A stretch of 5,362 nucleotides of DNA, taken from Acidobacteriaceae bacterium UBA1795. Lineage in GTDB: Bacteria > Acidobacteriota > Terriglobia > Terriglobales > Acidobacteriaceae. The DNA is taken from positions 1-5,362 of the forward strand of contig DCFV01000095.1 of NCBI GenBank assembly GCA_002314435.1, read 5' to 3'. The translations under genes and the position numbers were made by a program. Below are positions 1-5,362 of this stretch, in pieces. The notes beneath the pieces are model-generated. The model made no database searches. It saw only the letters and a list, made by a program, of their open reading frames with translations, and had not been told where the DNA came from. Positions within the stretch are counted from its first letter, which is position 1. Each line of letters opens with the position of its first letter.

Positions 1-586
1 GATCGCTGTGCCGGGCACCACGATCAGCGAGATTCATCGTGTGTTTTCGCATCCGGTGGCGCTGGCGCAGTGCCGGCGGTTCCTGGCGGCGCACCCCAAG
101 ATGGAGTCGTTTGCCTACTACGACACGGCGGGCAGCGTGAAGCAGTTGATGGAACTGCGCGACCGCCACGCGGCGGCCGTTGCGAGCAAAGGCGCTGCAG
201 AGTTCTACGGCGCGCAGATTCTGAAGGCCAACATCGAGGACAACCCGGAGAACTACACGCGGTTTTTCCTGGTGCGGCGCAAGATCGATGCCCAAACCGA
301 TCCGGAAGCCAACAAGATCAGCATCGCCTTCTCAGTAGAGAACCGGCCGGGCTCGCTGGTGGCGGCACTCACTGCGCTCTCAGCGCTGGGCACCAATCTG
401 ACCAAGATCGAATCGCGCCCGGTGCAGGGCAAGCCGTGGGAGTATGTGTTCTACGTCGACTGCCAGATGCAAAGCGCGGAAGAAGGAACAGCGGCCGTGG
501 AAGCTCTGCTCCCGCACTGCGCCATGGTCAAAGAATTGGGCCGCTATCGCGAGGCTCAGAAGCCGACAGAACCGGCAAGCGCCTGA
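1..586 (+). CDS. pheA: Prephenate dehydratase, C-terminal part with ACT domain (5' end outside window)
   Basis: Prephenate dehydratase converts prephenate to phenylpyruvate in cytoplasmic phenylalanine synthesis. The reading frame is open from base 2 with no start of its own in the window, so the N-terminal part of the catalytic domain is missing; 194 codons remain before the TGA at 584-586. The end of the catalytic domain is clear: the family segment VFSHPVALAQCRRFL comes first, then the TRF motif (bases 257-265), whose Thr is essential in characterised enzymes. An ACT domain follows (about bases 315-545) with RPGSLVAAL and the ESRP motif (410-421), which binds phenylalanine in this family, so feedback inhibition by Phe is expected. 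The tail after the ACT domain is short and Pro/Ala/Glu-rich. No chorismate mutase or prephenate dehydrogenase domain is visible in this part, but one could lie upstream. The GTG at 8 is an internal Val codon, not a start. A strong terminator follows 23 bp after the stop, so this is the last gene of its transcript. Confidence 0.95.
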   Translation, partial: IAVPGTTISEIHRVFSHPVALAQCRRFLAAHPKMESFAYYDTAGSVKQLMELRDRHAAAVASKGAAEFYGAQILKANIEDNPENYTRFFLVRRKIDAQTDPEANKISIAFSVENRPGSLVAALTALSALGTNLTKIESRPVQGKPWEYVFYVDCQMQSAEEGTAAVEALLPHCAMVKELGRYREAQKPTEPASA

Positions 587-609
587 ACCCAGGTACTGCT
601 TTCAACACA

Positions 610-639
610 AAAAGGGATGAGCTTAAGCTCATCCCTTTT
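610..639. terminator. Bidirectional intrinsic terminator between convergent genes
   Basis: This is a perfect inverted repeat with two 15-base arms and no mismatch, centred between 624 and 625. The stem core is GGGATGAGC/GCTCATCCC, with TTAA at the tip. The arms start with AAAA and end with TTTT, so a transcript read in either direction gets a stable hairpin followed by a U run. It lies 23 bp after the pheA stop (+ strand) and 37 bp after the stop of the minus-strand β-barrel gene, as expected for a shared terminator. Confidence 0.93.
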
Positions 640-676
640 CTGTTTGCTGAAGCCGGAAGCGCGCGAGGCGCAAGGC

Positions 677-1282
677 CTAGAAGTGGTACGCCACACCGAT
701 GACCGGGTTGTAGATGTTGTACCAGCGCTTGGTATCCAGCTGAGTGTAGCCGAAGTCGGGCACCTTGGTGACCAGGCCGCGATACTCGGCGCGGATGTCA
801 AAGCTGGGGCTGATCTCGTACGCGATACCTGCACCGTACATGCCGCCGATCTCGGTCTGCTGCTTCACATCGAGCGAAGTGGTGCCGGAGTTGCGGATGG
901 GCAGGAAGATCAGAACGCTCGGACCCGCTTCGACAAAGGGGTTGTACTTGCGGTAGGTGAAGCTGCGGACGTAGGCAAAGGACATCTCCTGGGTACGCGT
1001 GTTCACCATGTAGTTGTTGGTGTTGCTGATGGTGTAGTGAATGTCGTTCTGGTAGGTGATGCCGTAGTTGGCCTCGAGGGCGCTGGAAGGCGTCAGCATG
1101 AAGCGGTAGCTGACCAATGCACCAAAGGCGGCATTTGCGGCGACCTGCACGTTAGTGGAAGAGGAGATATATGGCTCAATCAAAGCCGTTCCGCTAAGGC
1201 TGATGTCCTGCCGGCTCTCCTGGGCACGGCCGGCTGCCGCGCACACGACCAGCATGAATGCAACAAAGGCGATCTTCTTCAT
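677..1282 (-). CDS. Outer-membrane β-barrel protein with signal peptide, function unknown
   Basis: The product is 201 residues. The start chosen is the ATG at 1282-1280. It opens a classic Sec signal peptide (MKKIAFVAF, then a hydrophobic run to about residue 17) with a likely signal peptidase I site after GRA at residue 20, and it has a GAGG Shine-Dalgarno core 11 nt upstream. The frame stays open 14 codons further, but that extension would bury the signal peptide. The mature part alternates polar and hydrophobic/aromatic residues in several segments (about 67-78, 98-110, 114-128, 145-168 and 187-201). It ends in a β-signal-like strand PVIGVAYHF with C-terminal Phe, the mark of proteins inserted by the BAM machinery. 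Size and pattern fit a small, roughly 8-stranded OmpA/OmpW-like barrel (outer membrane β-barrel domain family); the strand count is inferred. No enzyme or OmpA peptidoglycan-binding domain is visible. Neighbouring genes give no clue to its role. Cys14 does not form a proper lipobox. Confidence 0.85.
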   Translation of the reverse strand: MKKIAFVAFMLVVCAAAGRAQESRQDISLSGTALIEPYISSSTNVQVAANAAFGALVSYRFMLTPSSALEANYGITYQNDIHYTISNTNNYMVNTRTQEMSFAYVRSFTYRKYNPFVEAGPSVLIFLPIRNSGTTSLDVKQQTEIGGMYGAGIAYEISPSFDIRAEYRGLVTKVPDFGYTQLDTKRWYNIYNPVIGVAYHF

Positions 1283-1374
1283 TCGGTGTAGAACCTCACG
1301 ACTGCCCAACCGTCCGGCCGGCAACCAACTTCCTGATTCCGGTGCGCCGGTGCGTGCCGGGCCCCGCTCTCGCC

Positions 1375-1380
1375 ATTGTA
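1375..1380 (-). promoter_or_regulatory. Candidate -10 element for the β-barrel gene
   Basis: On the minus strand this reads TACAAT, one mismatch from TATAAT, and would leave a leader of roughly 85 nt before the ATG at 1282. I see no good -35 hexamer at 16-18 bp, so the call is weak. The rest of the 225-bp gap (1283-1507) between the regulator's stop and this gene shows short GC-rich palindromes, such as CCGGCCGG at 1314-1321, and no strong intrinsic terminator for the upstream regulator. Read-through from it is therefore possible. No small gene is supported in this gap. Confidence 0.25.
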
Positions 1381-1507
1381 ACTGGCCGGAACGGGGTAGC
1401 GACAGACCGGTTTGCCCCGGGGAATGCTTTATGGCCTTAGACGCGGGCCGGAGAAATTCGGCGCCTCGCCCGTAGCAGGAAAAATGCGCTGGCGCGTGAC
1501 GCTGGAC

Positions 1508-2431
1508 TCACCCCGCCCTCTCCACATGGTAGTAAAAGGGCGGCCCTTTTTCCTGAGCCAGATTGCGCACCGTGCGCAGAAAGGCACGTGCCGCATAGCT
1601 CAGGGTCGCGTGGCTGCGGTGGACCAGCCGCAGCACCCGCTTCATCTCCAGCTCATCAACCTTGATCCGCACGAGGTCGCCGGTTTCAAGCTCGCGCGCC
1701 ACAGTGAGGTGCGGCACCAGGGCTACGCCGTTGCCCATGGCCACAAAGCGCTTGATGGCCTCGATGGTGGGCAGCTCGATGCCCATGTTGAGGGGCGTCC
1801 GGTAGCGCTGGAAAGCCTCAATCACCTTGCGGCGGAGGGGCGAGGCCACGTGGTGCGCAATAAAGTCCTGCTTGCCGAGATCGGTGATGGACAGGCGGCC
1901 GGCGCGGGCCAGCGGGTGGCCGGGGCTGACAATTAGTGCCAGGCTGTCTCCATACACTGCGATGGAACGAAACTGCGCCGGATCGGGTCGATAGGACATG
2001 ACGCCTATCTCGAAGGTGCGCAGGTTCAGTTCATCCGGAATGTGGCTGGCCAGCACACGATGCACAGTCACGTTCACGTGCGGAAACTCGCGGCGGAAGA
2101 CGTCGATGGCGGGCAGCAGGTACATGCAGGTGTACTCGTTGGCGGCGAGCTGGAGCTGGCCACGCTCCAGGCTCTTGAGCTCGCCAAGGGCGCTCGCCGC
2201 CTCGCGCCGCAGGGCCAGCAGACGCAAGGCGTAATCGCGCAGCAGCACTCCGGCGGCGGTGAGTGAGCCGTCGCGGGCGGTGCGGTCAAACAGCGTTTCG
2301 CCCAACGATTCCTCGAGCTTGCGGATGACCTGGCTGACGGCCGGCTGAGTGCGATGCAGGCGCTGCGCTGCGCGGGAAAAGCTGCGTTCCTCGGCGACGG
2401 CGAGAAATGTTTCTAGCTGGCTCAGTTCCAT
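1508..2431 (-). CDS. LysR-type transcriptional regulator, divergent from leuABC
   Basis: The product is 307 residues, a usual length for the family. It starts at the ATG at 2431-2429, where the canonical LysR N-terminus MELSQLETFLAVAEERSFSRAA begins; an AAGAGG Shine-Dalgarno lies 5 nt upstream. The frame is open another 24 codons, but those residues do not belong to the family. The winged helix-turn-helix covers about residues 1-60, with the recognition region TQPAVSQVIRKLE at 28-40. A linker helix follows (about 60-90), then a periplasmic-binding-protein-like effector domain (about 91-290) with family positions EYTCMYLLPAID, SPLRRKV and AIKRFVAMGNGVALVP. It is a cytoplasmic DNA-binding protein, probably tetrameric and controlled by a small ligand that the sequence does not reveal. 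It lies back to back with leuA, 129 bp away. LysR-type proteins often control the divergent neighbour and themselves, so regulation of the leu operon is a reasonable inference, not something shown here. Confidence 0.93.
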   Translation of the reverse strand: MELSQLETFLAVAEERSFSRAAQRLHRTQPAVSQVIRKLEESLGETLFDRTARDGSLTAAGVLLRDYALRLLALRREAASALGELKSLERGQLQLAANEYTCMYLLPAIDVFRREFPHVNVTVHRVLASHIPDELNLRTFEIGVMSYRPDPAQFRSIAVYGDSLALIVSPGHPLARAGRLSITDLGKQDFIAHHVASPLRRKVIEAFQRYRTPLNMGIELPTIEAIKRFVAMGNGVALVPHLTVARELETGDLVRIKVDELEMKRVLRLVHRSHATLSYAARAFLRTVRNLAQEKGPPFYYHVERAG

Positions 2432-2560
2432 GGCATCCTCTTGCTGTGCAAGTATAAGTAATTGTAATCGACTACCTAAAAAGAATAACTTTGCGTTATA
2501 CACTACCTCTGCGAGACACTGTTACTTGCGAACACAGGCTTTCCCCTGGCAGGCAAAACG
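2432..2560. promoter_or_regulatory. Divergent promoter/operator region between the LysR-type gene and leuA
   Basis: These 129 bp separate two divergent starts and must hold both promoters unless one lies inside a gene. The middle (about 2451-2505) is clearly more AT-rich than the coding DNA around it. Candidate -10 elements toward the regulator (minus strand) are TACAAT at 2466-2461 and TATACT at 2456-2451. Toward leuA, TATAAG (2453-2458), AATAAC (2484-2489, 16 bp after TTGTAA at 2462-2467) and TATACA (2497-2502) are possible; none has both hexamers good, so no single promoter can be chosen. The leuA ribosome site is weak (GGCAGG, 7 nt before the ATG). A TGTT-N7-AACA dyad lies at 2520-2534. 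I saw no T-box, leucine-rich leader peptide or attenuator. Confidence 0.6.
2440..2452. promoter_or_regulatory. Short inverted repeat, possible regulator operator
   Basis: CTTGC-TGT-GCAAG is a perfect 5-bp dyad with a 3-base centre. It begins 9 bp upstream of the regulator's start codon and overlaps its AAGAGG Shine-Dalgarno (2442-2437). LysR-type operators are typically short dyads of the T-N11-A kind; here the pair eleven bases apart is C/G rather than T/A, so the match to that consensus is imperfect. As RNA it could instead form a small hairpin that partly covers the ribosome site. Either role would allow self-control of the regulator. Confidence 0.3.
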
Positions 2561-3757
2561 ATGAGTACAGATCACGTAGCGTTTTTCGATACCACACTGC
2601 GCGACGGCGAGCAGTCGCCGGGCTGCAGCATGACCACGCAGGAAAAGCTGACCATGGCCCACGCGCTCGAAGACCTTGGCGTGGACATTATCGAGGCCGG
2701 CTTCGCCATGGCCTCCGAGGGCGACTTTGCGGCCATCGCCACCATTACGCAGGCGATCCGCAAACCGCGCATCGCGTCGCTGGCGCGCGCCAAGACCGAG
2801 GACATCGAGATGGCCGCTCGGGCGATTCAATTCGCTGGCCGGGCGCGCATTCACGTGTTCCTGGCGGCGAGCGATCTGCACCTGGAGTACAAGCTCAAGA
2901 TCAGCCGCGAGCAGGCTCTTGACCTGACGGGCGAGTCGGTGCGGTTGGCCCGCTCGCTGGTCGATGATGTCGAGTTCTCGCCCGAGGACGCCACGCGCGC
3001 TGACCGCGACTATCTGGTAGACATGGTGCGCATCGCGGTGGATGCGGGTGCGACCACGATCAACATGCCGGACACGGTGGGCTACACCACGCCGGAGGAA
3101 TACGGCGCGATGTTCCGCGAGGTGCGCCAGCGCATCCCGGCCATTGATGAGAAGGGAGTGATTCTCTCTTCGCACTGCCACGACGACCTGGGCCTTGCTG
3201 TTGCCAACTCACTGGCGGCCATCGCAAACGGCGCTCGGCAGGTGGAGTGCACGATCAACGGCATTGGCGAGCGCGCGGGCAATGCGGCGCTGGAAGAGAT
3301 TGCCGCAGCGCTCTTTGTGCGCGGCGACCGCTACGGCGTTTCGACCGGCATCAAGCTCGACAAGCTCTACCCCACGAGCGAAGTGCTGGGTCAGATCATC
3401 ACCTTCAAGCCCTCGCCGAACAAGGCGATTGTGGGTGCGAATGCCTTTGCGCACGAGTCGGGCATTCACCAGCACGGCATGCTGGCCAATCCGCTGTGCT
3501 ACGAGATCATGACGCCGTCGCTGGTGGGCGTGAGCCGCACGCACCTCGTGCTGGGCAAGCACTCCGGCCGCGCGGCGCTGCGGCACCGGCTGGAGCAACT
3601 GGGCTTTACCGTCTCGCGCGAGGAGTTGCAGCAGACCTACTACCGGTTTGTGGCGCTGGCCGACCGCAAGAAGAACATCTACGACCAGGACCTGGTTGGA
3701 CTGCTGCCTGACTCGATTCGCGAGCGGCGCAGCGAGCCGGTGTCTGAACTCGACTAA
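2561..3757 (+). CDS. leuA: 2-Isopropylmalate synthase, short form lacking the C-terminal leucine-binding domain
   Basis: LeuA condenses acetyl-CoA with 2-oxoisovalerate to 2-isopropylmalate, the committed step of leucine synthesis. The product is 398 residues, against roughly 500-520 for most bacterial LeuA. The (β/α)8 catalytic barrel is complete: DTTLRDGEQ at 10-18 (Arg14, metal ligand Asp15), VEFSPED at 137-143, MPDTVGYTTP at 169-178, metal ligands His205 and His207 in SSHCHDDLGLAVANS, then NGIGERAGN at 233-241 with Glu237 and Asn241. The linker region follows with HESGIHQ (His303) and GKHSGRAALRHRL (332-344). Translation stops soon after NIYDQDL (372-378), so the allosteric regulatory (LeuA dimer) domain of about 120 residues is absent. 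The TAA is followed 39 bp later by leuB, with no remnant of that domain between. The start is the ATG with GGCAGG upstream; the family N-terminus begins right after it. Homocitrate or citramalate synthases are related, but the motifs and the leuB/leuC neighbours favour LeuA. Confidence 0.93.
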   Translation: MSTDHVAFFDTTLRDGEQSPGCSMTTQEKLTMAHALEDLGVDIIEAGFAMASEGDFAAIATITQAIRKPRIASLARAKTEDIEMAARAIQFAGRARIHVFLAASDLHLEYKLKISREQALDLTGESVRLARSLVDDVEFSPEDATRADRDYLVDMVRIAVDAGATTINMPDTVGYTTPEEYGAMFREVRQRIPAIDEKGVILSSHCHDDLGLAVANSLAAIANGARQVECTINGIGERAGNAALEEIAAALFVRGDRYGVSTGIKLDKLYPTSEVLGQIITFKPSPNKAIVGANAFAHESGIHQHGMLANPLCYEIMTPSLVGVSRTHLVLGKHSGRAALRHRLEQLGFTVSREELQQTYYRFVALADRKKNIYDQDLVGLLPDSIRERRSEPVSELD

Positions 3758-3796
3758 ACCTCAATCGATCACATACTACGAACTCTGGGAACGGGA

Positions 3797-4888
3797 ATGA
3801 AGCTGAAGATTCTGGTAACTGCGGGCGATGGCATTGGCCCCGAAGTGACGGCCGAAGCAGTGGCCCTGTTGAAAGAGACCGCCGCTTCAGGCGGGCACGA
3901 CTTTACGTTTACCGAGCGGCGCATAGGCGGCGTGGCGATTGTGCAGGATGGCACTCCGCTGCCTGAGGACACGCTGAAGGAAGCACTCGACTCTGATGCT
4001 GTGCTGCTGGGTGCGGTGGGCGGCAACGAGTTCAATTCCATGCCCCCGGACAAGCGCCCGGAAGCGGGCCTCTTGAAGATTCGCGCCGAGCTGGGCGGCT
4101 TTGCCAATCTGCGTCCGGCCTTTGCGTTCAAGGAACTGGCGGTGAACAGTCCGCTGCGTCCTGAGGTGATCGACGGCGCCGACATTCTGTGCGTGCGCGA
4201 ACTGCTGGGCGGCCTCTACTTCGGCCAGCCGCGTGCGTGGGACAAGGCCAAGGGCGAGGCGTGGAACACGATGCGCTACACGGACGGCGAAGTGGCCCGC
4301 GTGGCCCGCATCGCATTCCAACTGGCGCAGAAGCGCCGTAAAAAATTGACCAGCGTGGACAAGGCTAATGTGCTGGAAGTCTCGCAGCTTTGGCGCGCGG
4401 CGGTTGTCGAAATTGCGAAGGAATTTCCCGACGTAACGCTCGAGCACCAGTATGTGGACGCGATGGCCATGCACCTGATGACGCGTCCGCGCGACTTTGA
4501 CGTGGTGCTGACGGAGAACCTGTTCGGCGACATCCTGAGCGACGAGTCGGGCGTGATCACCGGATCGCTGGGTATGCTGCCTTCGGCAACGATTGGCGGC
4601 AAGGTCAACCTGTACGAGCCGGTCCACGGTTCGGCGCCGGACATTGCGGGCAAGGGCCTGGCGAATCCTTTGGGCGCAATTCTGACCGGCGCGCTGATTC
4701 TGCGCCACTCGGCTGGACTGGAGGCGGAAGCCGCAGCCATCGAGACCGGCGTTCGCAAGGTGCTGGAGCAGGGCTTCCGCACTCCGGACCTCGCACGCGG
4801 CAACACGAAGGACTTCACCGTGCTCTCGACGAAGGAGATGGGCGCGAAGGTCCGCGAAACGGTCAAGACCCTGCACGTCAACGCATAG
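3797..4888 (+). CDS. leuB: 3-Isopropylmalate dehydrogenase
   Basis: LeuB oxidises and decarboxylates 3-isopropylmalate with NAD+, giving the 2-oxo acid that is transaminated to leucine. It is a cytoplasmic, normally dimeric, Mg/Mn-dependent enzyme. The product is 363 residues, full length for the family. GDGIGPEV (10-17) opens the fold. By comparison with the Thermus enzyme, the substrate-binding arginines are Arg96, Arg106 and Arg134. Tyr141 and Lys189 are the catalytic pair, and Asp221, Asp245 and Asp249 are the metal ligands (in QYVDAMAM and NLFGDILSDE). The PEAGLLKIR segment (88-96) carries the Glu and Leu residues that contact the isopropyl group, which separates LeuB from isocitrate and tartrate dehydrogenases. 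HGSAPDIAGKG (277-287) with Asp282 points to NAD rather than NADP. The ATG follows GGGA about 8 nt upstream. It lies 39 bp after leuA and 26 bp before leuC, consistent with one operon. Nothing appears broken. Confidence 0.97.
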   Translation: MKLKILVTAGDGIGPEVTAEAVALLKETAASGGHDFTFTERRIGGVAIVQDGTPLPEDTLKEALDSDAVLLGAVGGNEFNSMPPDKRPEAGLLKIRAELGGFANLRPAFAFKELAVNSPLRPEVIDGADILCVRELLGGLYFGQPRAWDKAKGEAWNTMRYTDGEVARVARIAFQLAQKRRKKLTSVDKANVLEVSQLWRAAVVEIAKEFPDVTLEHQYVDAMAMHLMTRPRDFDVVLTENLFGDILSDESGVITGSLGMLPSATIGGKVNLYEPVHGSAPDIAGKGLANPLGAILTGALILRHSAGLEAEAAAIETGVRKVLEQGFRTPDLARGNTKDFTVLSTKEMGAKVRETVKTLHVNA

Positions 4889-4914
4889 CACGAGAAGACT
4901 CCGAGGATTGATTC

Positions 4915-5362
4915 ATGAGTTCCGTACCCAAGACATTGTTTGAGAAGGTGTGGGAACAGCATGTGGTGGTGGAGCCCAAGGGCGAGCCCACAGTGCTCTA
5001 CATCGACCTGCAGTTACTGCACGAAGTCACCTCACCGCAGGCCTTTGAAGGGCTGCGCCTGGCAGGCCGCGCAGTGCGCCGCCCCGACCGCTCCATCGCG
5101 ACGGTGGATCACAACGTGCCCACAACGCTCGAGGGCCGGCTGAACATCGTGGACCAGATTGCCGCCAAGCAGATTGCCACGCTGCGCAAGAACTGCGCGG
5201 ACTTCGGCATCGAGCTCTACGACGTGGACTCGCGCGACCAGGGCATTGTGCACGTGATCGGACCGGAACTGGGCATCACCAAGCCGGGCATGACGATTGT
5301 GTGCGGCGACTCGCACACCTCGACGCACGGCGCGTTTGGCGCGCTGGCCTTCGGCATCGGCA
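4915..5362 (+). CDS. leuC: 3-Isopropylmalate dehydratase large subunit, N-terminal part (3' end outside window)
   Basis: LeuC pairs with LeuD to form the [4Fe-4S] isomerase that interconverts 2- and 3-isopropylmalate, the step between LeuA and LeuB. The frame is open from the ATG at 4915 to the window end, giving 149 complete codons of a protein usually about 470 residues long. The start is supported by GAGG 8 nt upstream (4903-4906) and by the family N-terminus, where KTLFEKVWEQHVV begins at residue 6. Diagnostic aconitase-family segments are LYIDLQLLHEVTSPQAFEGL (28-47), the DHNV motif (65-68), NCADFGIELYD (93-103), GIVHVIGPE (110-118) and GDSHTSTHGAFGA (131-143). The three cysteines that hold the iron-sulfur cluster lie in the later part of the protein and cannot be checked. 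It continues the leuAB operon; leuD is expected further downstream. Confidence 0.97.
   Translation, partial: MSSVPKTLFEKVWEQHVVVEPKGEPTVLYIDLQLLHEVTSPQAFEGLRLAGRAVRRPDRSIATVDHNVPTTLEGRLNIVDQIAAKQIATLRKNCADFGIELYDVDSRDQGIVHVIGPELGITKPGMTIVCGDSHTSTHGAFGALAFGIG

Noticed and set aside
677..1282. Lipoprotein reading of the β-barrel gene because of Cys14 in the signal peptide
   Set aside because: The residue before Cys is Val, which does not fit a lipobox (Gly, Ala or Ser expected), and a standard signal peptidase I site follows after residue 20.
1440..1507. An intrinsic terminator after the LysR-type gene (GCGC-rich repeat followed by TTTTT on the minus strand)
   Set aside because: The GCGC arms are separated by only two bases and cannot form a proper hairpin loop; no alternative stem of useful length was found next to the T run.
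2491..2922. A possible leader peptide or small gene starting at a TTG before leuA
   Set aside because: It has only a few leucine codons (CTA, CTG, CTT, not clustered), no good ribosome site and no downstream attenuator hairpin. It simply runs into leuA in another frame.
2561..3757. Homocitrate synthase (NifV-like) or citramalate synthase identity for the short LeuA
   Set aside because: The missing C-terminal domain is NifV-like, but the barrel motifs match bacterial LeuA closely and leuB, with its isopropyl-contact residues, and leuC follow directly. Kept only as a minor alternative.
3755..3796. A frameshift or premature stop that cut off the LeuA regulatory domain
   Set aside because: Only 39 bp separate the stop from leuB, too little for any leftover of the domain in any frame, and leuB has its own intact start.
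3887..4891. A 334-codon open frame on the minus strand opposite leuB, and similar long frames opposite leuA and the regulator
   Set aside because: They lie fully opposite genes with unmistakable family motifs, their translations are rich in Arg, His and Ala with no recognisable domain, and such frames are common in GC-rich DNA because of third-position bias.

Overview
The window is GC-rich bacterial chromosome carrying ordinary amino-acid biosynthesis genes plus one outer-membrane protein gene. A β-barrel protein with a Sec signal peptide and a C-terminal Phe means a diderm (Gram-negative-type) host. The codon usage and gene style would fit an Acidobacteriota/Terriglobia-like organism, but that placement is an impression from the sequence and was not tested by any search. 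I saw no mobile element, CRISPR array, tRNA/rRNA or phage signature.

Layout. (1) 1-586, +: the 3' part of pheA (prephenate dehydratase with its C-terminal ACT domain), cut by the window edge. (2) 610-639: a perfect 30-bp palindrome flanked by A and T runs, placed between two converging genes and best read as a bidirectional intrinsic terminator. (3) 677-1282, -: a small secreted outer-membrane β-barrel protein of unknown function. (4) 1283-1507: a gene-free gap, probably holding the promoter of the β-barrel gene. (5) 1508-2431, -: a LysR-type transcriptional regulator. (6) 2432-2560: a compact divergent intergenic region, more AT-rich than its surroundings, with a short inverted repeat next to the regulator's ribosome binding site. 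(7) 2561-3757, +: leuA (2-isopropylmalate synthase, short form). (8) 3797-4888, +: leuB (3-isopropylmalate dehydrogenase). (9) 4915-5362, +: the start of leuC (isopropylmalate isomerase large subunit), cut by the window edge.

How the genes work together. leuA, leuB and leuC are co-directional with gaps of 39 and 26 bp and look like one operon; leuD would be expected beyond the window. Together they turn 2-oxoisovalerate into the 2-oxo acid precursor of leucine. The divergent LysR-type gene is a natural candidate regulator of this operon. The most notable point is that LeuA ends at 398 residues, after the catalytic and linker regions, and lacks the C-terminal leucine-sensing domain of typical LeuA. 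If it is the host's main LeuA, leucine feedback may work through transcription (possibly through the LysR protein) rather than by allostery. By contrast, the neighbouring pheA keeps its phenylalanine-sensing ACT domain. I found no convincing undescribed system here; the findings are modest.
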